Shown: positions 9,739-18,990, counted from the first letter of the stretch. The stretch is DNA of 64,000 nucleotides from CAILUG01 sp038125665 (GCA_038125665.1 JAYPEI010000003.1:124001-188000); one strand, 5' to 3'. Numbers and translations: made by a program. Notes: generated by a model from the sequence alone, not told the origin.

Positions 9739-11010
9739 CTATGATTCGTGAGTAAGATTAATTCTTTGCAGCGCTCTAAACTCCGGCTTGGCGAATAGAA
9801 ATTGTTGCGTATGGATAGCTCTCTCAAGGAACCCTCCTTCACAGAAACATAGATAAAAACGCCACATACGGATAAATATCTCATCAAAACCAAGTGCAAC
9901 AACCTGATTTAGAGCATTTTCAAAGTTTTCATGCCAAGCACGTAGGGTACGGGCGTAATCATGGGTGATATCAACCATATTTACCAATTGAAAATCTGTG
10001 TCATTGCAAGTGTGAAATAAAATTCGCTCAATACTTGGTAGTTGCCCTCCTGGGAATATGTAACGTTTGATAAAGTCTATGTTACGTAAAGAAGCTTTAT
10101 AGCGCTGATCAGAGATTGTGATAGCTTGTAACAGCATAAGTCCTTTAGGTTTTAGTAGAGCACAACAAGTAGCAAAATAGTCACTAAAGTATTCATGACC
10201 TACCGCCTCTATCATTTCTATTGAAACCAGCTTATCGTACTTACCTTCTAGTCGGCGGTAATCCTCTTCTAAAACTGTAACTTTCTCAGTCAACCCTTGG
10301 CTTGCAATCCATGATCTAGCATGAGAAGCCTGCTCTTTACTGAGAGTAGTGGTAGTTACCCGGCAGCCATAATTTTGCGCCGCATGAATAGCAAACCCTC
10401 CCCATCCTGTACCAATCTCCAACAGGTGATCATGAGATGATAATTGTAACTGAAGACAAACTCTTTCGAATTTATTTCTTGATGCTTGTTCGAGAGTATC
10501 TTCAGGAGAGCAGAATATGGCCGAGGAATATGCCAAGGTAGGGTCAAGAAATAACTGAAAAAAATCATTAGATAGATCATAGTGCGCCGATATATTCAAG
10601 CGTGCTTGTTGAATATTATTGCGACGGAGGCGGTGAAAAATCTTGCTAGTGATTTTTCGCATAAAGCTTGAATTAGAATCCATTGTAGTTAACAGTGTCA
10701 TATTCAAGGCGAATACTTGAATCACTTTGGTTAGATTTGGGGTATCCCAATATCCAAGCATGTAGGCTTCCCCTCCCCCCAAAGAGCCACCAGAAAGTAT
10801 CATCTGGTAAGTGCGAGGATCTTTAATGGTAACGCTTGCTTGTAGTGACGCGAATGGATCGCCAAACTGCTGTACTTCGCCCTCTTCATATAGAGAAAGT
10901 CCTGCCCCCTGAACCTTGTGTAGTACACTAATCAGGAAAAGACGCGCAGACTTTTTGAATATTCCTTTAGGCCGAGGAGGCGATATGAGTTCAAAGTCAT
11001 TAATCTTCAA
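9739..11010 (-). CDS. cfa: Cyclopropane-fatty-acyl-phospholipid synthase family methyltransferase
   Basis: This 423-residue SAM-dependent methyltransferase has the CFA/MmaA fold. The SAM-binding motif LEIGTGWGG lies near residues 197-205, preceded by AHYDLSNDFFQLFLDP, the hallmark lead-in of the family. EMIEAVGHEY further on is the conserved active-site region. It would methylate unsaturated acyl chains on membrane phospholipids. A cfa homologue is a conserved member of RpoE/ChrR singlet-oxygen regulons, and here it is the fifth gene of the operon divergent from the sigma factor. Whether it makes cyclopropane or another methylated lipid (for example furan-type) cannot be read from the sequence. 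Confidence 0.9.
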   Translation of the reverse strand: MKINDFELISPPRPKGIFKKSARLFLISVLHKVQGAGLSLYEEGEVQQFGDPFASLQASVTIKDPRTYQMILSGGSLGGGEAYMLGYWDTPNLTKVIQVFALNMTLLTTMDSNSSFMRKITSKIFHRLRRNNIQQARLNISAHYDLSNDFFQLFLDPTLAYSSAIFCSPEDTLEQASRNKFERVCLQLQLSSHDHLLEIGTGWGGFAIHAAQNYGCRVTTTTLSKEQASHARSWIASQGLTEKVTVLEEDYRRLEGKYDKLVSIEMIEAVGHEYFSDYFATCCALLKPKGLMLLQAITISDQRYKASLRNIDFIKRYIFPGGQLPSIERILFHTCNDTDFQLVNMVDITHDYARTLRAWHENFENALNQVVALGFDEIFIRMWRFYLCFCEGGFLERAIHTQQFLFAKPEFRALQRINLTHES

Positions 11011-11045
11011 GGTTCTTTCCTTATAATCTTTCTTTCTATTCTATG

Positions 11046-11804
11046 CTAATTTCTTCTGGGGTGAGGTACAAAAGGAACACCTTTCAGCCATAGTTTTAAG
11101 GCCTGCCAATATATACCCCAAACGACTTGAAAAGACATGAATGGGTATCTCAGGATAAATCTAGTCAAGTTAAAATGTGTAAGTGGTTTACGCTCCATAG
11201 ATAAGCTCGCGGTAAACTGAAGAATGTCATACTGCCGTAATTCCATGGCTATCGAGAGTCTATGGTCTGGAACATCCGCTATAAAAAGATAGTCGAGATC
11301 CATTTTCATGAACGGAGAAACATGCATCTCCTTATCGAAATAATGAGTTGTTTTATTTGGCGCTTCTTCACATCGAAATATATAGTGGTGTCTCTCCCCC
11401 CATGGGGTATTAGTGACTTCCGCAACTACGGCCTGAAGAGATTCATTATTATCAAAACAGTAGAAACAAGATATGGGATTCATAACATAATTGGCAAAGC
11501 GAGGAATAGTCAGTAATCTAACAGCCCCGTTTGGACGAAATCTGAACTTATTTTCAACCAAGTCCAAGACTCCCTTTTTTAAATCGATCGTCTTACCGTC
11601 TAGATAATCTCTAGTCTTAATTGAAACTAAGTTTGCTTCATCAAAAGACCACAGCCAGTGGGATTTATCTAATAATTCAGATTCATCGAGATCAAGATAC
11701 AGCATCGCCACTTTATAAGTAAAAACATGCTCTACTGGTAATAAACGACAATGATGCACTTTACCTTCATACAAAGCACTATGAACTAGTGAATCTGTTG
11801 GCAT
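11046..11804 (-). CDS. DUF1365 domain protein
   Basis: The 252-residue protein opens with SALYEGKVHHCRLLPVEHVFTYKVAMLYLDLDE, the diagnostic start of DUF1365. The central segment RFANYVMNPISCFYCFD followed by ...EVTNTPWGERHHYIF is the other strong family block. The family is conserved beside FAD-dependent amine-oxidase-like proteins and cyclopropane synthases, exactly as found here, with 3 nt to the upstream FAD gene and 35 nt to the cfa gene. The biochemical role is unproven; a part in modified fatty-acid synthesis is inferred from this constant neighbourhood. Confidence 0.88.
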   Translation of the reverse strand: MPTDSLVHSALYEGKVHHCRLLPVEHVFTYKVAMLYLDLDESELLDKSHWLWSFDEANLVSIKTRDYLDGKTIDLKKGVLDLVENKFRFRPNGAVRLLTIPRFANYVMNPISCFYCFDNNESLQAVVAEVTNTPWGERHHYIFRCEEAPNKTTHYFDKEMHVSPFMKMDLDYLFIADVPDHRLSIAMELRQYDILQFTASLSMERKPLTHFNLTRFILRYPFMSFQVVWGIYWQALKLWLKGVPFVPHPRRN

Positions 11805-11807
11805 TTG

Positions 11808-13157
11808 CTAGCCTGCTAGAGCAAATTTTGGGTTTTCTTGAGCAAGCAAAGACTCGCATACCTTTAGTGCTGACCATACTCCATCTTCATGAAACCCATT
11901 GCGCAGCCAAGCACCACAGAACCAAGTTCTATTATGCCCATTCATATTTAAGATTGATTTTTGAGATACCAGTCCGTCTCCTGTAAAGAGAGGATGCTCA
12001 TACTCATATTCGCCTATAATCTTGCTCTCTTTAATGGCAGAAGTCTGGTTAAGGCTAACACACCAAGTTTTTTTACTAGATAACTTCTGTAAGATATTCA
12101 TGTTATACGTTAAAACTGGCATGCTATAAGCCGATGGATTTAACCTAACATTCCAACTTGACCAACAACGTCTATTTGATGGTAGCAAGCTGTCATCAAA
12201 ATGTAGCACCACTGAATTTTTAACATAAGGTATTGACGCTAATGCTTTGCTTTCCAAGTTTGATGGATCAGAGAGCAGACGTAACGCCTGGTCAGTATGA
12301 CAAGCAAAAATAACCTCATCAAAATATTGCACTTCGTCTGCTGTTTGGATGAGCACCTGTTCACGACCTTTATGCATAACCCTTCTCTTAACATTAAGGA
12401 CGGGTGTTTTTAGATGGATGTTATGCTCAAAGGGAGCAGTTAAAGCAGGAATGTATGTATTGGAACCTCCCTTGATAGTATACCACTGAGGTCTACCAAT
12501 AAGATCAAGCAAGCCGTGGTTTCGGAAAAACCGTAGAAAAAACCCGAGAGGGAATTTTTCTATAGATCGCATGTCAGACGACCATATCGCGGCACCCATG
12601 GGTATTAGATACCACCGCTTGAAGGCGTCACCAAATTTAAACTTTTCCAAATAACTTCCAAGAGGTACTTGTGCAAGTTCGGGATTAATCAGTATATGTT
12701 GCTCAGCCTCTTTGTTAAATCGAATAATATCTTGCAGCATTCCGATAAAGCGAGGTGAAAGAAGATTGCGTCTTTGAGCAAAAAGACTGTTTAGACTTCG
12801 ACCAGCCCATTCAACACCGCTTTGCTCATCAGAGACACTAAATCCCATGGTACTTTTCTGTCTTTCAATTCCGAGCTTATCTAGTAAGCTCATGAAATTG
12901 GGATAGGTTCTGTCATTACAAACTATGAATCCAGTGTCAATCGCAAGTTCTTCACCATCTAAACTGACTTCCACCGTAGCAGTATGCCCGCCCAAGCGTG
13001 TACCTGATTCAAATAGATGGATTTCTGGAGATAAGGAGGAACTTAAAGTGGATAGATACCACCCAGCTGACATACCAGATATTCCTCCACCTATAATAGC
13101 TACTCTAGGTCGAATATTATTAAGGTTACTTGAGTAATTGGTCGTATATCCAGTCAT
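11808..13157 (-). CDS. FAD/NAD(P)-binding amine-oxidase-like oxidoreductase
   Basis: A Rossmann dinucleotide site VAIIGGGISGMSAG lies at residues 19-32, followed by HLFESGTRLGGHTATV, which fits the NAD(P)-binding_8/amino-oxidase FAD fold. Near the C-terminus, NRTWFCGAWLRNGFHEDGVWSA is the conserved FAD-contacting motif of this subfamily. At 449 residues it matches homologues found in cfa/DUF1365 clusters of proteobacteria. In the stress operon it lies between the SDR gene (20 nt upstream) and DUF1365 (3 nt downstream). A redox step in lipid modification is a reasonable inference; no substrate can be deduced. Confidence 0.88.
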   Translation of the reverse strand: MTGYTTNYSSNLNNIRPRVAIIGGGISGMSAGWYLSTLSSSLSPEIHLFESGTRLGGHTATVEVSLDGEELAIDTGFIVCNDRTYPNFMSLLDKLGIERQKSTMGFSVSDEQSGVEWAGRSLNSLFAQRRNLLSPRFIGMLQDIIRFNKEAEQHILINPELAQVPLGSYLEKFKFGDAFKRWYLIPMGAAIWSSDMRSIEKFPLGFFLRFFRNHGLLDLIGRPQWYTIKGGSNTYIPALTAPFEHNIHLKTPVLNVKRRVMHKGREQVLIQTADEVQYFDEVIFACHTDQALRLLSDPSNLESKALASIPYVKNSVVLHFDDSLLPSNRRCWSSWNVRLNPSAYSMPVLTYNMNILQKLSSKKTWCVSLNQTSAIKESKIIGEYEYEHPLFTGDGLVSQKSILNMNGHNRTWFCGAWLRNGFHEDGVWSALKVCESLLAQENPKFALAG

Positions 13158-13177
13158 GTATCCACCATAAATAATTA

Positions 13178-13984
13178 TTATTTCTTAACTGATGCCGTTG
13201 AAGCTGTATTTATTTTTTTGTGCTGTCTAGTTAGTCTTGGAATTACAAATTTGTACCAAATACTTGGGAAGATAGCTGCGAACTTCAGCACAACCTTGAG
13301 TTGCCAAGGAAAGGCAATGGAGAGCGGAGCTTTTTTAATACCGCCAAGAATTCTAAGAGCAGCATCTTTTGCATCAAGTAAGAATGGCATCGGAAAATCA
13401 TTGATTGCCGTCATCGGAGTGCGTACAAAACCTGGGTAAACAATGGTAACAGCGATATCCGGTTCCAAATCACATCGAAGTGATTGAAGAAAATAACTCA
13501 TGGCCGCTTTAGCACTGCCATATGCCTCCGCTCGTGGAAAACCTGTAAACACACTCATACTACTAACGCCTACGATTTGTGGTTGATGTGTAGGCTTTCT
13601 TGCTCTAGCTTGCTTGAGTAAAGGTAATGCTGCTTGGCATGTATTTATCAAACCAAAATAATTACTGTCTGCGACACGTCTGTGTGTTTCAATGTCGAAC
13701 TCCGGTAGATCGATATATTCACAGATTCCCGCATTAGCGATCACACAATCCAACCAAGCTGGCTGCAAGTGGTGAGGAAGATTCTCGAAAGGTTGGCGCA
13801 TGAAATCATCATTTGCAACATCGCAAAAATGTGGTGTGATATTTTCAGGGTATATCTCATGGAGGGATTGAAGATACTCTGTGCGTCGGGAGCTGGCAAT
13901 GATTTGATGACCCTGGCGGGCTAATTCAAGTACCAGCTCCCTACCTATTCCGGAGCTTGCACCAGTTACCCAGTAATTAGCCAT
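13178..13984 (-). CDS. Short-chain dehydrogenase/reductase (SDR)
   Basis: This classical SDR has the cofactor motif TGASSGIG at residues 7-14, NAG near 84-86, and the catalytic Ser 141/142, Tyr 155 and Lys 159 (YGSAK). SSRR at the end of the second strand suggests NADP(H) preference. It is 268 residues long with a basic C-terminal tail. It sits second in the operon that also holds the FAD protein, DUF1365 and cyclopropane synthase; an SDR in this position recurs in RpoE/ChrR-linked clusters. It probably reduces or oxidises a lipid-derived carbonyl, which is inference from context only. Confidence 0.9.
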   Translation of the reverse strand: MANYWVTGASSGIGRELVLELARQGHQIIASSRRTEYLQSLHEIYPENITPHFCDVANDDFMRQPFENLPHHLQPAWLDCVIANAGICEYIDLPEFDIETHRRVADSNYFGLINTCQAALPLLKQARARKPTHQPQIVGVSSMSVFTGFPRAEAYGSAKAAMSYFLQSLRCDLEPDIAVTIVYPGFVRTPMTAINDFPMPFLLDAKDAALRILGGIKKAPLSIAFPWQLKVVLKFAAIFPSIWYKFVIPRLTRQHKKINTASTASVKK

Positions 13985-13990
13985 GCTTGA

Positions 13991-14464
13991 CTAGGCCTGT
14001 AACCGGTTTTTGAGATAATTTATCAAACGGCCTAAAATCGGGATCCTCTCGTAAATTAGACTACCCATGTCGTAACTGTCTTCGTGGTAAAAAATCTTGT
14101 TGGTAAACTTAATGTGGGTAATTCCTGGCACAACGAAAATTTTTCCACCCATAAGCTTGGGATGCCCAATTTCCATGTCCCAACTTAAGTAAGCTGAAGT
14201 TCCGTTGACCAGCTCGTCCTTGTAAATAATTTTGTAGTGGTGCATGGACTTAGCCATTTTGCGTAAGTAAGTCTTTAGGGCTAAAGATCCGGTGATTGTA
14301 TGAACTGGGTCTTTGAATTCAACATCCTGTGTATATATCTCTTTGATGTAATTAGTTTTTTCCAAATTAAAGTCTGAATAAAATGATTTTAGGCTTGATA
14401 TGAGCAATCGACCTTGCTCACTTGGCATATACAGTAATCTATCCACTTCATTGTTAGACTTCAT
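13991..14464 (-). CDS. NTF2/SnoaL-like protein of the stress operon
   Basis: This 157-residue protein has the cone-shaped NTF2 pattern: an N-terminal helix pair (LLISSLKSFYSDFN), then DVEFKDPVHTITGSLALKTYLRKM, then alternating strands ending in HIKFTNKIFYHEDSYDM. Such proteins may be enzymes or ligand binders. It is the first gene of the divergent operon and is separated from the SDR by 6 nt. A similar protein accompanies RpoE/ChrR-regulated cfa clusters in other proteobacteria. I cannot assign catalytic residues with confidence. Confidence 0.75.
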   Translation of the reverse strand: MKSNNEVDRLLYMPSEQGRLLISSLKSFYSDFNLEKTNYIKEIYTQDVEFKDPVHTITGSLALKTYLRKMAKSMHHYKIIYKDELVNGTSAYLSWDMEIGHPKLMGGKIFVVPGITHIKFTNKIFYHEDSYDMGSLIYERIPILGRLINYLKNRLQA

Positions 14465-14779
14465 TATTTGCTCAGCTAAACAGGTGATATCGTTGATTGA
14501 AAAAAACTATCACTAATCAATGAATGAAGGTTGCAGCCTTCAGTTATTGTGTGTACTGTTGGCTGAAATACGTTAATTAAATTTAAATGGATCGATCACA
14601 GCATTACCCAGGGAAAAATATTATTGCGAGATTTTGATGATACAACCTATCATCCAATAGTTAACTCTCGTAGGCATAAGAGTTTTTTTTCTCAGTTTCA
14701 CAAATGACTTAAGAACTATTAGATCTGCTGAGATTTCTCACATACGACAGCTAGTTCAACAAAAGAGACAGTTCAACTC
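14465..14779. other. Divergent intergenic region between stress operon and sigma factor
   Basis: This 315-nt non-coding spacer separates the two divergent transcription units. It holds the candidate ECF promoter described separately and otherwise AT-rich sequence. For the rightward sigma-factor gene I see TGATAC at 14638-14643 and CGTAGG at 14669-14674, but their 25-nt spacing is too long for a convincing ECF promoter, so the sigma gene promoter is unresolved. Confidence 0.5.
14567..14594 (-). promoter_or_regulatory. Candidate ECF (RpoE/ChrR-type) promoter for the divergent operon
   Basis: On the minus strand CGATCC (14594-14589) is followed after 16 nt by CGTATT (14572-14567). This resembles the TGATCC/CGTA-type elements reported for the RpoE-ChrR (ECF11) group. 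A second overlapping TGATCG lies at 14598-14593. It points toward the NTF2-SDR-FAD-DUF1365-cfa operon, about 100 nt before its first start codon. The assignment rests on motif resemblance and context. Confidence 0.45.
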
Positions 14780-15442
14780 ATGGTAACTGAAGATAAAATA
14801 ACTGCTGATACTAGCCGCTCCACGCCTGCCCTTGAAGACAAGCCTGGAGTACAAAACGAACAATGGATTAGTTGCCTTGAAAAGGTAGCTTCTGACCAAG
14901 ACCTAGCTGCATTCCGCATGCTTTTTAACCATTTCTCACCCTTGATAAAATCGTTTGCTTTCAAGGTGCCTAGCCTACAAGAGTCAGAATCTTTTGGGGA
15001 AGAGTTAGTTCAAGAGACGATGTTTAAAGTTTGGTCAAAGGCGAGTACTTTTGACCCATCGTTGGCAAGCCCCGGCACATGGATATTCACGATCGCTCGA
15101 AATATGCGTATCGATTTATTACGTAAACAGGCTCGACATGCAGTGAATACAGTATCTCTCCATCAAGCAGATGACTCCGATGATGATCTCGATATGGAAG
15201 ATATCTGGCTTGAAGATGATACTGCTGATCTCTTTAATCAACTTGTTCAGATGAGAAGCCGCAAACAGATCCACGAATCACTTAAGACCCTACCAAAAGA
15301 ACAAGCAGAAATTCTCAGAAAAGTGTACTTGGAAGACAAATCCCATGCTGAGGTTGCCCACGAGCTGAGTCTTCCGCTTGGAACAGTGAAATCAAGGGTT
15401 AGGTTAGCTTTGAGTAAACTCAAATTAATAGTTGACCGTTAG
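14780..15442 (+). CDS. rpoE: ECF RNA polymerase sigma factor, RpoE/ChrR-partnered group
   Basis: This 220-residue sigma factor has region 2 at about residues 40-115 (AAFRMLFNHFSPLIKSFAFK, then ELVQETMFKVWSKASTFDP and WIFTIARNMRIDLLRK). Region 4 lies near 160-218 (LPKEQAEILRKVYLEDKSH, then SLPLGTVKSRVRLALSKLK). An acidic linker (DDSDDDLDMEDIWLEDD) separates them. The downstream gene encodes a ChrR-type zinc anti-sigma factor, placing it in the ECF11 group that directs the response to singlet oxygen and organic peroxides in Rhodobacter. ATG 14780 has AAGAGA about 10 nt upstream. Neighbouring photolyase, cfa and SDR genes fit that regulon. Confidence 0.92.
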   Translation: MVTEDKITADTSRSTPALEDKPGVQNEQWISCLEKVASDQDLAAFRMLFNHFSPLIKSFAFKVPSLQESESFGEELVQETMFKVWSKASTFDPSLASPGTWIFTIARNMRIDLLRKQARHAVNTVSLHQADDSDDDLDMEDIWLEDDTADLFNQLVQMRSRKQIHESLKTLPKEQAEILRKVYLEDKSHAEVAHELSLPLGTVKSRVRLALSKLKLIVDR

Positions 15443-15537
15443 TAATGGTAGAACTAATTTACAATTGTGGTGATACATCTATATTGAATATGCGTAAATG
15501 ATAACGATGTTAGAATTCAGAGGTTTAAAGAAGTTAG

Positions 15538-16218
15538 ATGGTTAAGTATCATCCAGACGTGCGTTTCCTCACTGATTACAGTGCGGGCACACTTCCACGA
15601 TCCCAAGCTCTTTGTGTGGCTGCTCATTTACACTTTTGCTCAGGTTGCAAATCAAGGGTGCTTGAGCTCATGGAGCTTGGAGCTGAGTTTTTTGAACAAC
15701 AAGACACCATAAAAACTTCCAGCAATAGCTTTGAAACATTAGTGAATCGAATTAAGGACGACAGCAACTCTTCGATACCCATTACTAAAGCTAATCACTT
15801 AAAAGTAGATGAAAAGCGCCCTACAAAGTTACCACGTGCCATTCACAAACTCTGCGATGGTGACCTTACCTCGCTCGACTGGAAATCAATAGGCAAGAAT
15901 TTCCGCTTCAGTAACCTGAAAGTCAGAGATCATGACCGAAAAAGAGAGACCTCTCTTTTTTATATAAAAGCTGGTGGTAATGTCCCCCAACACAAACATC
16001 AAGGTGACGAAATTACTGTAGTACTCGAAGGTTCATTTTCTGACAATGAAGATAGGTACCATGTAGGTGATTTCGTGGTACGAACTAAAGGTGAAACACA
16101 CAAGCCTGTTGCATCCCAAAACGAAGATTGCTTGTGTCTATCTACTTTGGACAGTCCCATAACCATATCTAATCCACTCGTTAGAATTCTACTCCCTTTC
16201 TTTGGGTCATCCGCATAG
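15538..16218 (+). CDS. chrR: ChrR-type zinc-binding anti-sigma factor with cupin domain
   Basis: The N-terminal anti-sigma domain carries His5, His30, Cys34 and Cys37 (AAHLHFCSGC), matching the H/H-x3-C-x2-C zinc site of Rhodobacter ChrR almost residue for residue. The C-terminal part is a cupin with QHKHQGDEITVVLEGSF near residues 150-166 and GDFVVRTKGETHKP, which would be the second metal site needed for the singlet-oxygen response. At 226 residues it has the expected two-domain size. It would hold the upstream sigma factor inactive until reactive oxygen releases it. The 95-nt gap after the sigma gene may contain a separate promoter, but cotranscription is likely. Confidence 0.93.
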   Translation: MVKYHPDVRFLTDYSAGTLPRSQALCVAAHLHFCSGCKSRVLELMELGAEFFEQQDTIKTSSNSFETLVNRIKDDSNSSIPITKANHLKVDEKRPTKLPRAIHKLCDGDLTSLDWKSIGKNFRFSNLKVRDHDRKRETSLFYIKAGGNVPQHKHQGDEITVVLEGSFSDNEDRYHVGDFVVRTKGETHKPVASQNEDCLCLSTLDSPITISNPLVRILLPFFGSSA

Positions 16219-16356
16219 CTTGATCTATAGAGTCGATTTGATTAGCAGTAGTCTTCCAACGACATGAAGGTACTAAATCATATTTTAGGTGTGCTCTTAA
16301 GCTTTTAGAGTGGTAGATCAATCAATATCCTCAAGACGATTTTTTCCCATCATCCC

Positions 16357-17340
16357 TCAATAAAACAGTTGGGGCAGTGTATTCGAGAGATATGGTCTTT
16401 TCCATGAATACCCCTCTTCAATAAGGCGGTGAGGCATTACTGAAGGGCCTTTAGTCAACATAGTCGCCATTTCTCCTAAGAAAAATTCCATAAACCATCT
16501 CGGCACTCTCAACCATAATGGTCGACCAAGTTGAGCAGCTATAGCATGTGCAAATTCACTGTATGTAATCAAATCTGGACTAACAAGGTTATAAATGGCG
16601 ACATCTTTATGCTTTTGGGGTTGTTGACTAAAAATAATCTTAGACAAGGTATATTTATAAAATAGATAAGACATGACACCAATAACATCGTCGATGTGTA
16701 CCCAACTAAAATATTGCTTACCCTGACCAAGAATAGAACCTAACCCTACCCTATAGGGTAAGCTCATTAATGGAAAAGCCCCCCCATCTTTTGCCAGAAC
16801 AACCCCCATGCGTAAAATACAGACACGAGTGATACTTCCTAGCAAGGGCTGTAATAGACCCTCCCAACCTGCACACAACTCAGAGGCAAAACCAACTCCT
16901 GGAGAGGCATCTTCTTGGGTATCAGCAGTCTCACTATTGCCATAGTAACCAATTGCTGAACCCTGTAACCAGAGTTGAGGACTTCGTCTCTGCTTGAGGG
17001 ACCACTCGACCAATGACTTGGTGAGTTGATATCGACTCTGAATCAAGACTTTACGACGACGGTTAGTCCAGGGGTAGCCAATAACTGGCGCACCAGCTAG
17101 GTTAACGACCACATCAATCTCGTAAGAAGACAGCTCATTTAATGATGCTACGATACTAACGTGAGATCCGAGATTAAATAATCTATCACGTAGTTTTTCT
17201 GGATATCGTGTATAAATGACGACCCGATGCCCAGTTGATACCAAAGCATGGGTCAAGGCAGTACCAATAAAACCCGAGCCTCCAGTAATTAACCAACAGA
17301 AGTCTTGTTGATTCACAAACAAATTCTGAGACACTCTCAA
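16357..17340 (-). CDS. TIGR01777 family NAD-dependent epimerase/oxidoreductase
   Basis: It is an extended SDR-fold protein with LITGGSGFIGTALTHAL at residues 17-33 as the nucleotide-binding motif. A conserved NLAGAPVIGYPWTNRRRK segment follows near residue 80. The C-terminal DUF1731 tail (VMPHRLIEEGYSWKRPYL) defines TIGR01777. The 327 residues match the YfcH family, whose substrate is unknown. Its start overlaps the photolyase stop by 4 nt, so the two are translationally coupled. A similar association with photolyase and RpoE/ChrR genes is seen in other proteobacteria, as I recall it. Confidence 0.88.
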   Translation of the reverse strand: MRVSQNLFVNQQDFCWLITGGSGFIGTALTHALVSTGHRVVIYTRYPEKLRDRLFNLGSHVSIVASLNELSSYEIDVVVNLAGAPVIGYPWTNRRRKVLIQSRYQLTKSLVEWSLKQRRSPQLWLQGSAIGYYGNSETADTQEDASPGVGFASELCAGWEGLLQPLLGSITRVCILRMGVVLAKDGGAFPLMSLPYRVGLGSILGQGKQYFSWVHIDDVIGVMSYLFYKYTLSKIIFSQQPQKHKDVAIYNLVSPDLITYSEFAHAIAAQLGRPLWLRVPRWFMEFFLGEMATMLTKGPSVMPHRLIEEGYSWKRPYLSNTLPQLFY

Positions 17341-18824
17341 ATCACTTTTTCTTGTGGTCGATAGGTCCCTTTATCAGATGGATACATCTCCGACGGTACT
17401 TTAAACGCTGCCAGAGCTCTATCACGACCAAGGCTCAACTCAAGCATGGGCGGGGGATAGGAACTAGGACGAAGAAGTCCTGGCTCATGTATAAACTTAT
17501 TATCAAGTTCGGCAAGTTCGGGCAACCACCGTCGTAAGTAAACACCTTCCGGATCAAAGCGACCTGATTGAGTGACTGGATTGAAAATTCGGAAATAAGG
17601 AGCGGCGTCAGTACCGGTCGATGCGCTCCACTGCCATCCACCATTGTTGGAAGAAAAATCACCGTCTACAAGGTGTTGCATAAACCATTTTTCACCTTCT
17701 CGCCAGTCAATGAGAAGATGTTTACTGAGAAACATGGCAACAATCATTCTCACTCTGTTATGCATCCAACCTGTTTCAAGAAGTTGTTTCATAGCAGCAT
17801 CTACAATCGGTATCCCAGTTTGACCGTATTTCCATCGTTCTAAGTCTTCTGGGGCATCTCGCCAAGGAATGTGACCGAGATCTGTACGCCAATTTTTGTG
17901 ACGGCAGACGTGTTGGAAATGTACCATCACATATTTATAAAAATCGCGCCAAAGGAGTTCATTTTGCCAGGCAAAGACTGAGTTATCCAACTCTGCATTC
18001 ATACTATGGACCCAACACTGTCTGGCAGAGATAACGCCCACTGTCAGGTAAGGTGACAAGCGGCTTGTGCCATCCACTGCTGGTTGATCTCTTAATGGTT
18101 TATATTGATTGATCCGATTTTGGACAAAATTTCTTAACATTAGCCAAGCATGCTCTTCACCAGCCGGCCAAAGCAGACTCCATTTTTTGAGTAAATCAGC
18201 GGAGATATTTGGCCAACTCAAGTCACCTAGTTGACGTAAAAATACTAAAGAATCTGATGTCTTAGTTTTTGAAGAAAGGGCTGGCAATTCAGGCATCGCT
18301 TGCTTACTGGAGAAGGATTCTAGGTGGACTGACTTTTCTTCTAACTGAGCACGTACGGCCTTAGAGTAAGGAGTAAAAACCTTAAACGGCAAATTTGATT
18401 TGTTATAAACTTGTTCAGGTGGAAGCAAAGTCTGATCTTCATGACAAAAAAACGCCACTTTTAGCTTTTTACACATAAGATTTACAGCATTATCTCGCTG
18501 AGCTTCCCATTCTGGATATTCACGATTGCAATGCAATGCTGATATACCTAGAACACTAATTATTTTTTCTAATAGCTCCGGTATACCGGCATTATTACCG
18601 ACTTCAGCGAAAAGTAGCGGAATATTCTTAAGAGAAAGCTCTTGCTGCAAAACTTGAAGATTTCTCCTGATGAAGTCAATCTTCATTGGGGCATCATCTT
18701 GAGCTTGCCACTGCTCCGGTGTAGCGATGAACAAGGCGATTGTTTGTCCTGTAGCTGTGGCTTTAATTAATGACAGGTTATCCTGAATTCTAAGGTCATT
18801 GCGGAACCAGTGTAGATTTAGCAT
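17337..18824 (-). CDS. phrB: Deoxyribodipyrimidine photolyase (class I CPD photolyase)
   Basis: The N-terminus LHWFRNDLRIQDNLSL is the antenna-domain signature of PhrB. The FAD-binding C-terminal half includes DGTSRLSPYLTVGVISARQCW near residue 245 and WRDFYKYVMVHF. LVDGDFSSNNGGWQWSASTGTDAAPYFRIFNP near 385-415 is the conserved FAD and substrate region. At 495 residues it has normal length. It would split cyclobutane pyrimidine dimers using blue light. It shares 4 nt with the downstream epimerase gene. Photolyase is a core target of ChrR-linked sigma factors, which suits its position two genes from chrR, though I found no good ECF promoter directly upstream. Confidence 0.95.
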   Translation of the reverse strand: MLNLHWFRNDLRIQDNLSLIKATATGQTIALFIATPEQWQAQDDAPMKIDFIRRNLQVLQQELSLKNIPLLFAEVGNNAGIPELLEKIISVLGISALHCNREYPEWEAQRDNAVNLMCKKLKVAFFCHEDQTLLPPEQVYNKSNLPFKVFTPYSKAVRAQLEEKSVHLESFSSKQAMPELPALSSKTKTSDSLVFLRQLGDLSWPNISADLLKKWSLLWPAGEEHAWLMLRNFVQNRINQYKPLRDQPAVDGTSRLSPYLTVGVISARQCWVHSMNAELDNSVFAWQNELLWRDFYKYVMVHFQHVCRHKNWRTDLGHIPWRDAPEDLERWKYGQTGIPIVDAAMKQLLETGWMHNRVRMIVAMFLSKHLLIDWREGEKWFMQHLVDGDFSSNNGGWQWSASTGTDAAPYFRIFNPVTQSGRFDPEGVYLRRWLPELAELDNKFIHEPGLLRPSSYPPPMLELSLGRDRALAAFKVPSEMYPSDKGTYRPQEKVI

Positions 18825-18963
18825 TAGAGAAAATTTCTCATTTTAGTCTGAAGGGATACTGACTCAAATATGGGTGCTCAATAAAATATAATTGGGCTAT
18901 CCATGAACTTTGGCCACAAGTTATGCGTAAAATTGGTTAATTAGAAATTTCTCTCAACCTTAA

Positions 18964-18990
18964 TGATCAAATACAATTTTTATACGCCTA
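18964..18990 (+). promoter_or_regulatory. Possible ECF-type promoter upstream of hemH
   Basis: TGATCA (18964-18969) and CGCCTA (18985-18990) are separated by 15 nt, about 22 nt before the hemH start codon. The -35-like element agrees with the ChrR-linked sigma consensus; the -10-like element is imperfect (CGCC rather than CGTA). This is a weak call, suggested mainly by the neighbouring sigma factor. Confidence 0.25.
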
